64,000 nt of DNA. Source: Rathayibacter sp. VKM Ac-2804 (lineage in GTDB: Bacteria > Actinomycetota > Actinomycetes > Actinomycetales > Microbacteriaceae). The notes beneath the pieces are model-generated. The model was not told the origin of the DNA and ran no database searches. It worked only from the letters and a program-made list of their open reading frames with translations. This document shows, piece by piece, positions 43,301 to 50,966 of the stretch (position 1 is its first letter; each line of letters starts with the position of its first letter). The translations under genes and the position numbers were made by a program. The DNA lies in NCBI RefSeq assembly GCF_009866655.1, contig NZ_CP047420.1, forward strand, positions 496,001 through 560,000, written 5' to 3'.

Positions 43301-44025
43301 GTGTCGAACTCGATGCCGTACTCGTCCTCCATGTGCGCGGTGACGGTCGCGAGGTACTGCGCGAACTTCGCCTCCGCGGCGGGCTTCAGCTGCTCGCTCG
43401 AGGCGTTGAAGCCGCCGGAGACGTAGCCGCTCTCGGTCATGAAGTAGGGGGCGGAGTTGGCGAACGCCTCCCAGTGCGAGATCTGCTTCTCCTCGGCGAG
43501 CTTCTCGACCCACCAGCGCTGCGTCTCGTCGCTCGTCCAGTCGTAGGAGGAGGCGTCGCCGGCGTTCCACTTCGCCAGGAGCGCGTCGCGGTCGGCGTAG
43601 TTCGTGCTGGTGCCGCCGTAGGTCGCGGCGTCGCCGGCCGGGTTCTGCTTCCACCAGCCCTCGACCGCGCCGCCGGGGCGGAGGTAGTCCTTCACGTCGG
43701 AGGCGTTGCCGCCGCCGATGTTGTAGCGGGCGATGTTCAGGTCGAGGCCGTCGTCGCCGAAGACCTTCTGGTAGAGCTCCTCGCGGAGGGCCTCCGGGTA
43801 GTTCCCGGTGGCGTTGGCGAACCAGACCAGGCTGGTGCCCCAGCCCTCGAACGACTCGCCCGCGGCGGCGGGGTTGGGGGTGATGCGGAAGGCGTCGGCG
43901 GCCTGCGCGGGGGCGGCGGCCGCGGGGAGCGCGAGCAGCGCTCCGGCGGCGAGGGCGGCGCTCGTGGCGAGCGCGGCGATCCGGCCCGCCTTCCGGCGAG
44001 TGCGTCTGGCAGTGGACATGGACAT
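40336..44025 (-). CDS. Secreted multidomain GH30-type endo-beta-1,6-galactanase-like enzyme
   Basis: A 1229-residue secreted enzyme. A signal peptide covers about residues 1-43. The catalytic domain follows (FEGWGTSLVWFA; acid/base Glu248 in DPFNEPNTNYWG; nucleophile Glu355 in LWMSEIEGNW), most like GH30 subfamily 5 beta-1,6-galactanases. A ricin-type beta-trefoil starts near residue 587, then Ig-like domains, an F5/8-type C (discoidin) domain near 892, a cadherin-like/Ig domain near 1052 and a final beta-sandwich. The carbohydrate-binding and Ig modules suggest action on insoluble plant polysaccharide. There is no LPxTG anchor. Two LacI operators stand upstream. Confidence 0.88.
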   Translation of the reverse strand: MSMSTARRTRRKAGRIAALATSAALAAGALLALPAAAAPAQAADAFRITPNPAAAGESFEGWGTSLVWFANATGNYPEALREELYQKVFGDDGLDLNIARYNIGGGNASDVKDYLRPGGAVEGWWKQNPAGDAATYGGTSTNYADRDALLAKWNAGDASSYDWTSDETQRWWVEKLAEEKQISHWEAFANSAPYFMTESGYVSGGFNASSEQLKPAAEAKFAQYLATVTAHMEDEYGIEFDTLDPFNEPNTNYWGTQLTNGVPTGGRQEGMHMGPTRQADLIPDVAAALAASSSDAGIAAMDETNPSIFKTNWAAYSAAVRAEVDRMNVHTYGTSDRLAVRDLAKQADKDLWMSEIEGNWVAGYDPVNIENGLGIAGRINDDLRELEPKAWVLWQPVEDLYNMSPKGENLNWGSIFIDLDCTPYQEGGAEVWKSARRVADAGGDSTKAPVCGVETNSKFNTIRNFTKFVHEGDHLMPTNDTSSTAAVRGDGSGATVVHTNTGATAKTVVLDLSRFGSIAAGATVTPYVTTQAASAAAPTGNALVAKPAVTIDRESRTATVTVPAKSVTSFSIDGVSGVADSAPALRDGHRYQLVGTQSGKALTGNPTGAATTITTLATDSTAAAKQSWTVREVAPGEREATRRVMLQSSDGRVLGATSAGTDLRTLSVDAAKADAATRWIVSTTDGTAYTLVNESIGLSLDVNGQSSTENTAVGVYGSNGGANQSWTPRDLAPSAAQTVAVRTTVGVAPTLPASIAPQYAWGTGAPVAVTWQRPADSAYAAAGRVEVTGTATDLFGQSIPVTALVDVGGLTATDPASLTVAAGASVAAVQAAAPTTVPARVGASTSTFAVPVAWDWTPLTTASLAAPGSVTISGTATADGQTLPATLTVLVTAGTLRNFNPDAGIVATATSSESGYGPERTRNGVDGDKGWSNWTSGTKAAQSSLTYTFPATRQVQQVSVQFQRDGGTSWAQSYQLQYQGASSTTWTAVPGYESAVALAAPADGTAPTLSATFAPVTAKAFRVVMNAYANTHLIVSETKLYESVASPAAVATLGALRVNGVGVAGFDPARGSYAVTVDGTTMPVLTAVATDSAARVRVTQPTTANGGVGTVVVTSADGTVSQTTTVTVTLKAPAALAVAVTATTRCIAGKVTLTVTAQNNASVPVSMTVASAYGSKEFTGVLPGKNASAAFSTRAASVPAGQATVTATATVDGTPVTTVIPAGYSARSC

Positions 44026-44059
44026 CGATGCGTCTCTCTTTCAACTCTGAAAGGGGAGC

Positions 44060-44110
44060 TGTTCACGTGAACACGCCCGTGGCCTCCGACCCTACATGTT
44101 GACGTCAACA
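44060..44110 (-). promoter_or_regulatory. Two perfect LacI operators upstream of the GH30 gene
   Basis: TGTTCACGTGAACA (44060-44073) and TGTTGACGTCAACA (44097-44110) are both perfect 14-bp palindromes, 37 bp centre to centre. They match the operator core at 35605-35618. The nearer site is 34 bp before the start codon, so a bound repressor would block transcription. Confidence 0.82.
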
Positions 44111-44145
44111 GGCGGAAGGGCCGCGGGCGGGCGGAGGGGCGGCGC

Positions 44146-45051
44146 TCAGACCGTGCGCGGGCGCTCCCGGAACGCCTCGGGCTCGCACTGGATGGTGGCG
44201 TGGTCGATGCCGTGGTCGTCGTGCAGGACGGCGAGCACTCCGGCGAGGGCCTCGCGGTAGTCGGCGTCGGGGGCGACGACGATGTGGCCGGTCGCGCTCT
44301 CCATGCCGGAGGTGATGGTCCAGACGTGCAGGTCGTGCAGGGCGAGCACGCCGGGGACCGCGCAGACGTCGCGCTCGACCGCGGCGAGGTCGACGTGCGC
44401 GGGCGCCGACTCCATCAGGATCCCGAGCGCCTGGCGGGTCAGCGACCAGGTGCGCGGCAGGATCAGCAGGCCGATCAGCACGCCGACGATCGGGTCGGCC
44501 CAGGCCCAGCCGGTGGTGAGCAGCACGATCGCGGCGAGGATCACGCCGACCGAGCCGAGTGCGTCGCCGAGCACCTCGAGCGAGGCCCCGCGCAGGGTGA
44601 TGCTCTCCTTCGCGCCGGCCGAGAGCAGGCGCAGGCTGACCAGGTTGACCGCCAGGCCGATGATCGCGGTGATCAGGAGCGGCGCCCCGGGCACCGCGGG
44701 CGGCTCGGCGAAGCGGCGGACCGCCTCCACGATCACGAAGCCGGCGACGCCGAAGAGCAGCACGCCGTTCGCCAGCGCGGCGAGCACCTCGAGCCGGTAG
44801 GAGCCGTAAGTGCGGGCCTTCGCGGCGGGGCGCGCGGCGAGCGAGATCGCGGCGATCGACATCCCGAGCGCGATCACGTCGGTGCCCATGTGCGCGGCGT
44901 CGGAGATCAGCGCGAGCGAGCCGGTCGAGACGCCGACGACGAACTCGACGACGGCGAACGCGGCGGTGAGAGCGAAGGCGAGGACGAGCGGGCGGCGGTG
45001 GCGGGCGGCGGCGGAGCCCGCAGAGCCGGCGTGCCCGTGGTCGTGTCCCAT
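44146..45051 (-). CDS. Cation diffusion facilitator (CDF) metal transporter
   Basis: A 301-residue CDF protein with six membrane segments and a C-terminal cytoplasmic domain (residues about 215-301). The start ATG 45051 follows GGGAG. A His-rich N-terminus (MGHDHGHAG) and the TM2 motif DAAHMGTD (H54, D58) are typical of Zn/Co exporters. In TM5 the usual His of HxxxD is Glu159 (EVLGD, D163), an unusual metal-site change. The C-terminal part has HDLHVWTI and ends with HATIQCEPEAF. A palindrome 50 bp upstream may be a metal-sensor site. Confidence 0.9.
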   Translation of the reverse strand: MGHDHGHAGSAGSAAARHRRPLVLAFALTAAFAVVEFVVGVSTGSLALISDAAHMGTDVIALGMSIAAISLAARPAAKARTYGSYRLEVLAALANGVLLFGVAGFVIVEAVRRFAEPPAVPGAPLLITAIIGLAVNLVSLRLLSAGAKESITLRGASLEVLGDALGSVGVILAAIVLLTTGWAWADPIVGVLIGLLILPRTWSLTRQALGILMESAPAHVDLAAVERDVCAVPGVLALHDLHVWTITSGMESATGHIVVAPDADYREALAGVLAVLHDDHGIDHATIQCEPEAFRERPRTV

Positions 45052-45100
45052 GCGACTCCCTGCACTCCGCTCGCCGCGACGACCGCGGACGTATTGTCGT

Positions 45101-45118
45101 ATGCACACTCTTGCACAT
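45101..45118 (-). promoter_or_regulatory. Candidate metal-sensor operator before the CDF gene
   Basis: ATGCACACTCTTGCACAT carries the interrupted inverted repeat ATGnnCA-N4-TGnnCAT within a short AT-rich patch 50 bp upstream of the CDF start. ArsR/SmtB-type sensors bind such 12-2-12-like palindromes at metal exporters. No sensor gene is present nearby. Confidence 0.4.
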
Positions 45119-45171
45119 ATCGGGCACGATGCGAAGGCCCGGTCGGAGAGCCGGACGGGGTCGGGCGTGCG

Positions 45172-45651
45172 TCAGCGGTGCGAGGCCGCGTCCGCGTCCC
45201 AGAGGGCCTCGAGCGGGTCGTCGGCGTCCTCTCCCGCGAGGAGCTCGGCGTGCCGGCGCTCGGCCTCCTCGGCCGAGATCTCGCCGAGGTCCGCGGAGGC
45301 GCGCAGGGCCGCGGCCCGGCCGCCCTCGCGGGTGAGGAACGGGTCCTCGGGGGTCGCATGCCGGACGCCGTCGCGGGCGTCGAAGGCGCGCGCCGTGACG
45401 CCCGTGACGGCGGGGGAGGAGGCGAGCAGGGCCATCGCGACCCGGTCGGCCGCCTGCCAGGCCGCCGCCGACGAGCCGCGCTCGGCGATGATCGGCCCGT
45501 CGGGGGTGCCGATGGTCAGCTGCTCGATGTCGGGGAGGAGCCGGAGGATGCGCGCGGCGGCGTCGAGCGCCTCGGCGGGCACGGAGTCGACGGGGCCGGA
45601 GAACAGCGGCGTCCAGTCCTCGGTGGGCAGGCGGTGCCTCCAGGTGTCCAT
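45172..45651 (-). CDS. Hypothetical protein
   Basis: A 159-residue soluble protein starting behind a good GGAGG site. The sequence is Ala/Asp/Glu-rich and mainly helical; the middle GPIIAERGSSAAAWQAADRVAMALLASSP is the best-defined part, and the C-terminus is acidic. No family was recognised. It is separated from the CDF gene by 120 bp and is divergent from the reverse transcriptase locus across a 360-bp non-coding stretch. Upstream, TCCGTGATCGTG occurs twice in tandem (45663-45686). Confidence 0.6.
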   Translation of the reverse strand: MDTWRHRLPTEDWTPLFSGPVDSVPAEALDAAARILRLLPDIEQLTIGTPDGPIIAERGSSAAAWQAADRVAMALLASSPAVTGVTARAFDARDGVRHATPEDPFLTREGGRAAALRASADLGEISAEEAERRHAELLAGEDADDPLEALWDADAASHR

Positions 45652-45788
45652 CCGCGCCTCCTCCGTGATCGTGTCCGTGATCGTTCACGGCGCCGTCGCA
45701 CCGTGCTCGTGCAGAAAGGCTAGAGCGGGCCCCGGCCCCGGTCGACCCCCGAATCGGGTGAGTGCGCTTTCCGGATCAGGCGGGTACT

Positions 45789-45990
45789 CGCGCGGCCGCG
45801 CGCACCGGTGGGACCGTCCCTCCGGGCGACCTGTCGAGCTGTGCTGGCGCTGTGCCGCGCGGAGCGCGGGTGGGTGCCTGCGGCGTGATGCCTGGTCGAT
45901 CCACGTGCCCCGGGGTGACCCCGGAGAGGACGGTGCAGCGCGTGCCCCGTCCGCCTCGCCCGGAGGGGCGGCGCCGCCCAGCCTAGGCTG
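45789..45990 (+). ncRNA. Candidate structured RNA (msr-msd-like) upstream of the reverse transcriptase
   Basis: The non-coding stretch 45652-46014 can fold strongly. ACCGTCC-TCCGGG-CGACC (45813-45831) can pair with GGTCG (45894-45898), CCCGGA (45920-45925) and GGACGGT (45928-45934), enclosing a nested hairpin GGCGC/GTGCC and CCGCGC-GGA-GCGCGG (45846-45878). Other palindromes are at 45789-45802, 45966-45979 and 45979-45990. Retron non-coding RNAs lie just upstream of the reverse transcriptase and have such stems. Chance pairing is frequent at this GC content, so this is only a candidate. Confidence 0.35.
45979..45990 (+). promoter_or_regulatory. Palindrome CAGCCTAGGCTG with embedded -10 box
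   Basis: The 12-bp sequence is a perfect palindrome and contains TAGGCT (45984-45989), which fits TANNNT. It lies 25 bp before GTG 46015, the first in-frame start of the reverse transcriptase open frame. A bound regulator would cover the promoter. Confidence 0.4.
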
Positions 45991-46014
45991 GAGCGCACGA
46001 GGCGGGGGGTCGTC

Positions 46015-47357
46015 GTGCACGGACGGGACGCGGTCGTCGAGGCGCTCGCGCACGCGTTCCTCGGCGCGGAGTGGACCCCGGCCGCACTGCGCGCCGCGCC
46101 GCCGACGCGCTCGGCGCCCGCCGCCGCTGGCTCGGGCCGCTGGTCACCGCCGTGCTCGTCGCCTTCCCGCACCCGCCGCTCGACGCGCCGCGCGAGCTCG
46201 CGCAGGTGATCGCGGGGCTGCTCCCGGAGCGCGCGCAGCCGGTGGTCGCGCACCTCGCGCCGGTCGCCGCGCGGGCGCTGCCCTCCTCCTCCCCGGTGCC
46301 GGCGATCGACGGGCGGGACGACCTCGCCCGGCTGCTCGGGCTCACCCCCGCGCAGCTCGACGGCTTCGCGGACCTCGGGCAGTGGAACCGCCGGACGCCC
46401 GCCGGCGCTCCGCGTCCCGGCGCCCTGCAGAACTACGACCACGTCTGGCGGCAGCGGCCGGGTCGCGCGCCGCGGCTGCTCGAGGTGCCGCGCTCGCGAC
46501 TGCGCGCGGTGCAGCGGAGCGTGCTCGACGAGATCATCGGCCTGGCGCCCGTGCATCCGGCCGCGCACGGCTTCGTCCCGGGGCGCAGCGCGATCACCGG
46601 GGCGGCCGTGCACGCGGGCTCGGCGATGCTGATCACCCTCGATCTGCAGCGCTTCTTCGCGCAGGTGACCGCGGCGCGGGTCTTCCGGCTGCTGCGCGGC
46701 GAGGGGCTGCCCGAGGCGGTCGCCTACGCGCTCACCGGGCTGTGCACGCACGCGGTGCCGGTCGCCGCGATCCACCGGATGCCCGCGGGCGGAGAGCCGG
46801 AGGAGCGGGCCGCGCTCCGCCGCTCCCTCGCGCTCGCGCACCTGCCGCAGGGCGCGCCGACCTCGCCCGCGCTGGCCAACCTGGCGCTGCGCCGCCTCGA
46901 CGCGCGGCTGACCGGCTACGCCGAGGCGGCCGGCGCCCGCTACACCCGCTACGCCGACGACCTCGCCTTCAGCGGCGACGCGCGGTTCGCCCGGCGGGCG
47001 GAGGCGTTCGCGCGCGGGGCCGCCCGGATCGTCGAGGGCGCGGGCTACGCGGTGAACCCGCGGAAGACGCGGCTGCGCCCCGCGTCCACCCGGCAGAGCG
47101 TCACCGGGATCGTCGTCAACGCGCACCCGGCCGTCCGGCGGGCCGACATCGACCGGCTGCACGCGATCCTGCACAACTGCGCCGTGCACGGACCGGCCGG
47201 GCAGAACCGCGCGGTTGTGCCGGACCTCCGGGCGCACCTGCTGGGCCGGATCGCCTGGGTGAGCGCGGTGCACCCCGGCCGCGGGGCGCGGCTCCGCGCG
47301 GTGTTCGAGCGCGTCCGGTGGCCGGAGCCCCTCGATGGTGCGGAGCCGCGGCCGTAG
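46015..47357 (+). pseudogene. Retron-type reverse transcriptase, N-terminal frameshift
   Basis: The polymerase part is intact in one open frame from GTG 46071 to 47357 (428 residues): LITLDLQRFF gives the first catalytic Asp191, QGAPTSPALAN follows, RYADDLAFSG holds D296/D297 and QSVTGIVVN the retron-type VTG motif; the retron NAxxH segment reads GAAVH. An open frame from GTG 46015 encodes MHGRDAVVEALAHAFLGAE and WTPAALR, which continues naturally as RRAADALGARRRWLGPLV in the second frame. One lost base near 46088-46100 would explain this; a -1 frameshift or start at 46071 are alternatives. The next gene starts 9 bp later. Confidence 0.8.
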
Positions 47358-47366
47358 GATGCAGCG

Positions 47367-48446
47367 GTGCCCGTCACCCTCCCCGCTCCGCGAACGATCG
47401 ACCCCGCCTCCGTCCCCGCCCTGCGCTGGGGCGTGATCGGCACGGGCATCGCCGACGCGTTCGTCGCTGCGATCCACTCCCGCTCGACCCAGCGCGCCGT
47501 CGCCGTCACGGCGCGCGACGCCGAGAAGACGCGCGCCTTCGCCGAGAAGCACGGCATCGCGACCGTGCACGCCACCGTCGAGGAGCTGGTCGCCGACTCC
47601 GGGATCGACGCCGTCTACATCGCCACTCCGCATCCGCTGCACCGCGCCCAGGCGCTCGCCGCGATCGCCGCCGGCAAGCACGTGCTGATCGAGAAGCCGA
47701 TCGCGATGTCGGCGGACGAGGCGCGCGAGATCACCGACGCGGGCCGCGCGGCCGGCCTGCTGGTGATGGAGGCGATGTGGGCGCGCTACCTGCCGCAGGC
47801 CGACGTCATCCGCCAGGTCGTCGAGAGCGGAGTGCTCGGCGAGCTGCGCCTGGTCACCGCCGACTTCGGCTTCTCCGTCCCGGTCGATCCGACCGGGCGG
47901 CTCTGGGCGAAGGAGCTCGGCGGCGGCGCGCTGCTGGACGCCGGGGTGTACCCGATCTCGTTCGCGTCCTCGGTGCTCGGCGCGCCCGTCTCGGTCGTCG
48001 CCTCCGGCACCGTCGACCCGTCCACGGGCGTCGACGCGAGCGCCGACCTGCTGCTGACCACCGGCTCCGGCGCCCGCGCGCTGCTGTCGACCTCGCTCCA
48101 GACGTCGCTGCCGGTCGAGGCGATGGTGCTCGGCTCGGAGGGGCGGCTCGCGGTGCACAGCCCGTTCTTCGGCCCGAGCGGCGTGACGCTGACGCTCGGC
48201 AGCATGAGCTCGGGACAGGACTCGGAGGTCTGGACCGACGAGGGGCCGTGGCCGTACGGCGCGCTGTCCTTCCAGGCGACGGCGTTCGCCTCCTACGTCG
48301 CCGCGGGGCTCGTGGAGTCCCCGGTGCACCCGCACGACGAGGTCGTCTCGGTGCTGGCGACGATCGACGAGGCGCGGCGGCAGGTCGCGGCGCAGGCTGA
48401 GGCCGTGCCTTCCTCCCCGGCCGCCGCCTCCGCCCCGGCCGTCTGA
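47367..48446 (+). CDS. Gfo/Idh/MocA-family oxidoreductase
   Basis: A 359-residue NAD(P)-dependent sugar-type oxidoreductase from GTG 47367. The Rossmann motif GVIGTGIADAF is at residues 22-32 and the family's EKP at 109-111 in VLIEKPIAM carries the catalytic Lys110. The C-terminal beta-sheet domain includes GGGALLDAGVYPISFA, where a Asp/His-type region contributes to substrate binding. It begins 9 bp after the reverse transcriptase and overlaps the next glycosyltransferase by one base, so it is probably functionally linked to the latter, not to the former. Confidence 0.88.
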   Translation: MPVTLPAPRTIDPASVPALRWGVIGTGIADAFVAAIHSRSTQRAVAVTARDAEKTRAFAEKHGIATVHATVEELVADSGIDAVYIATPHPLHRAQALAAIAAGKHVLIEKPIAMSADEAREITDAGRAAGLLVMEAMWARYLPQADVIRQVVESGVLGELRLVTADFGFSVPVDPTGRLWAKELGGGALLDAGVYPISFASSVLGAPVSVVASGTVDPSTGVDASADLLLTTGSGARALLSTSLQTSLPVEAMVLGSEGRLAVHSPFFGPSGVTLTLGSMSSGQDSEVWTDEGPWPYGALSFQATAFASYVAAGLVESPVHPHDEVVSVLATIDEARRQVAAQAEAVPSSPAAASAPAV

Positions 48447-49645
48447 TGCGCATCCTCACCTGCCTGCACACGATGGAGGTGGGCGGCAGCCAGATCAACG
48501 GGATCGAGCTGGCCGGGCGGATGGCCGCGCTCGGGCACGAGGCGGTGGTCTACGGACCGGACGGCGATCTGCGGCCGCTGGTCGCCGAGCTCGGGCTGGA
48601 CTGGGAGGAGGCGCCCGAGAAGGGGCCCCGCCTGTCCTTCCGCAGCATGGCGCGGCTGCGGCGCATCGTCCGCGAGCGGCGGATCGATCTGATCCACGCC
48701 TACGAGTGGGCGCCGACGATGGACGCCGCCTTCGGGCCGCACCTGATCGACGGCGTGCCGGTGGTCACCACGGTGCTCTCGCCGGAGGTGCCGGACTTCG
48801 TGCCAGCGGCGTTCCCGATGATCGTCGGCGTGGTCGAGCTGCTCGAGGAGGAGTCGCGGCGCCGGCCGGTGCTGCACCTGATCGAGCCGCCGGTGGACAC
48901 GGAGCTGAACGCGCCGGTCGCGGAAGCGGCGCGGGTGGCGGAGCTGCGGGCGCGCTTCGACGTGGCGGAGGGCGAGATCGCGATCGTCACAGTGGCGCGG
49001 CTGGTGGTCGATCTCAAGCGCGAGGGGATCCTCGCGGCGATCGAGACGGTCGGCGCGATCGGCGACGAGCACCGCCTGCGGTTGATCGTCGTCGGCGACG
49101 GCCCGGTCCGCGGCGAGCTGCAGGCCGCGGCCGACCGCGTGAACGCGGGGCGCTCCCGCGACCTGGTGACGCTGACCGGGCAGATGCTCGACCCGCGCGA
49201 CGCCTACGCGGTCGCCGACATCGTGCTCGGCATGGGCAGCAGTGCGCTGCGCGGGATGGCGTTCGCGAAGCCGCTCGTCGTGCAGGGCGAGCGGGCGTTC
49301 TGGCGGCTGCTGACACCGGAGTCGCTGCCGTTCTTCCTCGAGGGCGGCTGGTACTCGCTCGGCGACGGCGTCGACGGGCCGGGGCGCCTCGCCGGGATCC
49401 TGGCGCCGCTCGCGGAGGACGCGGAGCTGCGCGACCGGCTCGGCGCGCTCGGGCGCGAGGTGGTCGTCGAGCGCTTCAGCCTCGCGGCGGCGGCGCGCAC
49501 CCAGGCCGCGATCTACGCCGAGGCGGTGGCCGCGCGGAGCACGCTGCCGCGGCGGCTGCGCGCGCTGGCCCACCCGGCGGTGCGGTACGCGGCGTACCGG
49601 CTGCACCCCGTGAAGCGGCGCGTGCTGGGGCTGCTGGGGCGCTGA
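48446..49645 (+). CDS. Family 4-like glycosyltransferase
   Basis: A 399-residue GT-B enzyme. It opens with MRILTCLHTMEVGGSQINGIELAGRMAALGHEAVVYG, the usual acceptor-domain start of GT4 proteins. The donor domain contains TVARLVVDLKREGILAAIE and LIVVGDGPVRGEL. The expected EGFG-like Glu motif is replaced by VADIVLGMGSSALRGMAFAKPLVVQGE. It is coupled to the oxidoreductase gene (TGATG). The target may be a cell-surface glycan; the donor sugar is unknown. Confidence 0.82.
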   Translation: MRILTCLHTMEVGGSQINGIELAGRMAALGHEAVVYGPDGDLRPLVAELGLDWEEAPEKGPRLSFRSMARLRRIVRERRIDLIHAYEWAPTMDAAFGPHLIDGVPVVTTVLSPEVPDFVPAAFPMIVGVVELLEEESRRRPVLHLIEPPVDTELNAPVAEAARVAELRARFDVAEGEIAIVTVARLVVDLKREGILAAIETVGAIGDEHRLRLIVVGDGPVRGELQAAADRVNAGRSRDLVTLTGQMLDPRDAYAVADIVLGMGSSALRGMAFAKPLVVQGERAFWRLLTPESLPFFLEGGWYSLGDGVDGPGRLAGILAPLAEDAELRDRLGALGREVVVERFSLAAAARTQAAIYAEAVAARSTLPRRLRALAHPAVRYAAYRLHPVKRRVLGLLGR

Positions 49646-49841
49646 TCCGGTGCTGACCGAGCGCTGATCCGGCGCTCGTCGGCGCGGATCCGGGCGATCC
49701 CCGACAGGTGTTGCCCACGCGGTCGAATCCGTCAAGGGTCTCCTCCTGGCCGCTGAGCGCGTCCTACATTGCAGTCATCCGGCCGCATCCGGAGCACGAC
49801 AGACGACTCCGGCGCGGCCTCCGACGACGGGGGAGGACGCC

Positions 49842-50027
49842 ATGTCCAGAGACGACGTGATGCCGGGCCGCTTCGCCCGCTTCGTGAAGTGGGTGCACCG
49901 CGCCGACGGCTGGGAGCCGCAGTACCTGCGCGGCCGCGTGCTGGCGAAGACCGACGGCGCGTGGATCGTGGCCGTCGACGGCCAGGAGACCCGCGTGGCG
50001 AAGAAGGAGTGGAGCGTGTACCGCTGA
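49842..50027 (+). CDS. Small basic protein of unknown function
   Basis: A 61-residue protein behind GGGGGAGGA. It reads as one compact SH3-like or beta-barrel domain: PGRFARFVKWVHRADGWEPQYLRGRVLAKTDGAWIVAV ending in KKEWSVYR. Trp, Arg and Lys content suggests nucleic-acid or protein binding. No family was recognised. TACATT (about 49765) is a possible -10 box. Its end overlaps the start of the next small gene. Confidence 0.6.
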   Translation: MSRDDVMPGRFARFVKWVHRADGWEPQYLRGRVLAKTDGAWIVAVDGQETRVAKKEWSVYR

Positions 50028-50236
50028 GACTGCCCGATCGCCGGACGGCGGAGATCCGGGAGACCGGTCCGGGAGTGTTCGTGCTGGAGCTGCGCCGGAC
50101 CCGCCGCCGGCCGGCCGAGGAGCTGGGCCTGCTGCTGCGCGACCGCGGCCGGTGGATCGCGATCGGCCCGGAGGGCGTGCTCGCCTCCGCGGAGAGCTTC
50201 GACGAGGCGCTCGCGACGCTGCAGCCGCCCTGCTGA
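50009..50236 (+). CDS. Small hypothetical protein overlapping the previous gene
   Basis: A possible 75-residue protein from GTG 50009, which lies inside the end of the preceding gene behind GAAGAAG. It is Arg-rich at first and then reads GVFVLELRRTRRRPAEELGLLLRDRGRWIAIGPEGVLASAESFDEALATL, which looks like real protein. The stop is 18 bp past that gene's own end region and directly in front of a REP element. The start choice is uncertain; GTG 50075 is a shorter alternative. Confidence 0.45.
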   Translation: MERVPLRLPDRRTAEIRETGPGVFVLELRRTRRRPAEELGLLLRDRGRWIAIGPEGVLASAESFDEALATLQPPC

Positions 50237-50354
50237 TCGAGTAGTCCGCGGAGCGGGCGTATCGAGATCCGGCGCGTTCGGAGGGCGGGTCTGCAGGCCC
50301 CGCGTGCTGATGGTGGTGGGTCTCGATACGCCCTGCGGGCTACTCGACCAGCAT
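50231..50354. repeat. Composite REP-like module (reverse, 47-bp spacer, forward)
   Basis: Reverse element 50231-50270 and forward element 50318-50354 are joined by 47 bp. The spacer shares TCTGCAGGCCC and CGTGCTGA with the spacers at 39771-39818 and 40048-40094. The module is therefore a third copy of a roughly 125-bp composite repeat. Its left end overlaps the stop region of the small gene before it. Confidence 0.85.
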
Positions 50355-50368
50355 GTGGGGGGCGCAGC

Positions 50369-50869
50369 CTACCCCCGCCGCCGGATCCGCCACGGCAGCG
50401 CGAGCCAGATCCCGACGATCAGGACCGCCGTGATCGACGCCATCGTGATCGCCAGCGGTCGCGTCGTGACGACGTCGAAGATCAGCAGCACTGTGCCCGT
50501 GAGCACGAGGGCCACCGCCATCAGCGTGAGGCGCAGCAGGACGTCCGCCGCGCGAACCAGGGTCCGCTTCGCCCGGCGGCGGAACAGCTCGCGGTGCAGG
50601 CTGACCGGCGCGAGCCCGAGGAGGGTCGCGAGCACCGAGCCGCTGACGAGCACCAGGTAGACGTCGGTCTGGAAGAGATCGAGGTCCTCGAAGCGCTGCT
50701 GGAAGGCGATCGCGAGCAGGAACCCGGTGAGGATCTGCGTGCCGGTCTGGATGACGCGGAGCTCCTGGAGGATCTCGGCCCAGTTGCGGTCGAGCCGCTC
50801 GTTCTCGGTCTCGTCCCGGCCGTCGCCGGGGAGGTCGTCGCGGAGCGGATCGGCGGGGGAAAGCGGCAC
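50369..50869 (-). CDS. DUF6328-type membrane protein
   Basis: A 166-residue protein starting at GTG 50869. The N-terminus is acidic and polar, followed by the characteristic NWAEILQELRVIQTGTQILTGFLLAIAFQQRF segment and then four membrane helices, ending in basic WRIRRRG. From memory this matches the DUF6328 family, common in actinobacteria, of unknown function. The start has no strong ribosome-binding site. A composite REP module lies directly behind its stop. Confidence 0.75.
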   Translation of the reverse strand: MPLSPADPLRDDLPGDGRDETENERLDRNWAEILQELRVIQTGTQILTGFLLAIAFQQRFEDLDLFQTDVYLVLVSGSVLATLLGLAPVSLHRELFRRRAKRTLVRAADVLLRLTLMAVALVLTGTVLLIFDVVTTRPLAITMASITAVLIVGIWLALPWRIRRRG

Positions 50870-50966
50870 CGTTCCATTCTGCCCGGCGGCGTCCGTTCGC
50901 CCGGTGTTCGCCCGCTCGCAGCATGCGGCTCTGGTGCCGTCGCGCGCGAGGAGGGAGGGTGGTCGC

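Noticed and set aside
46015..47357. Group II intron or diversity-generating retroelement for the reverse transcriptase
   Set aside because: No maturase/HNH region follows the polymerase, no domain V/VI-like RNA structure was recognised, and no template/variable repeat pair or accessory variability gene was seen.
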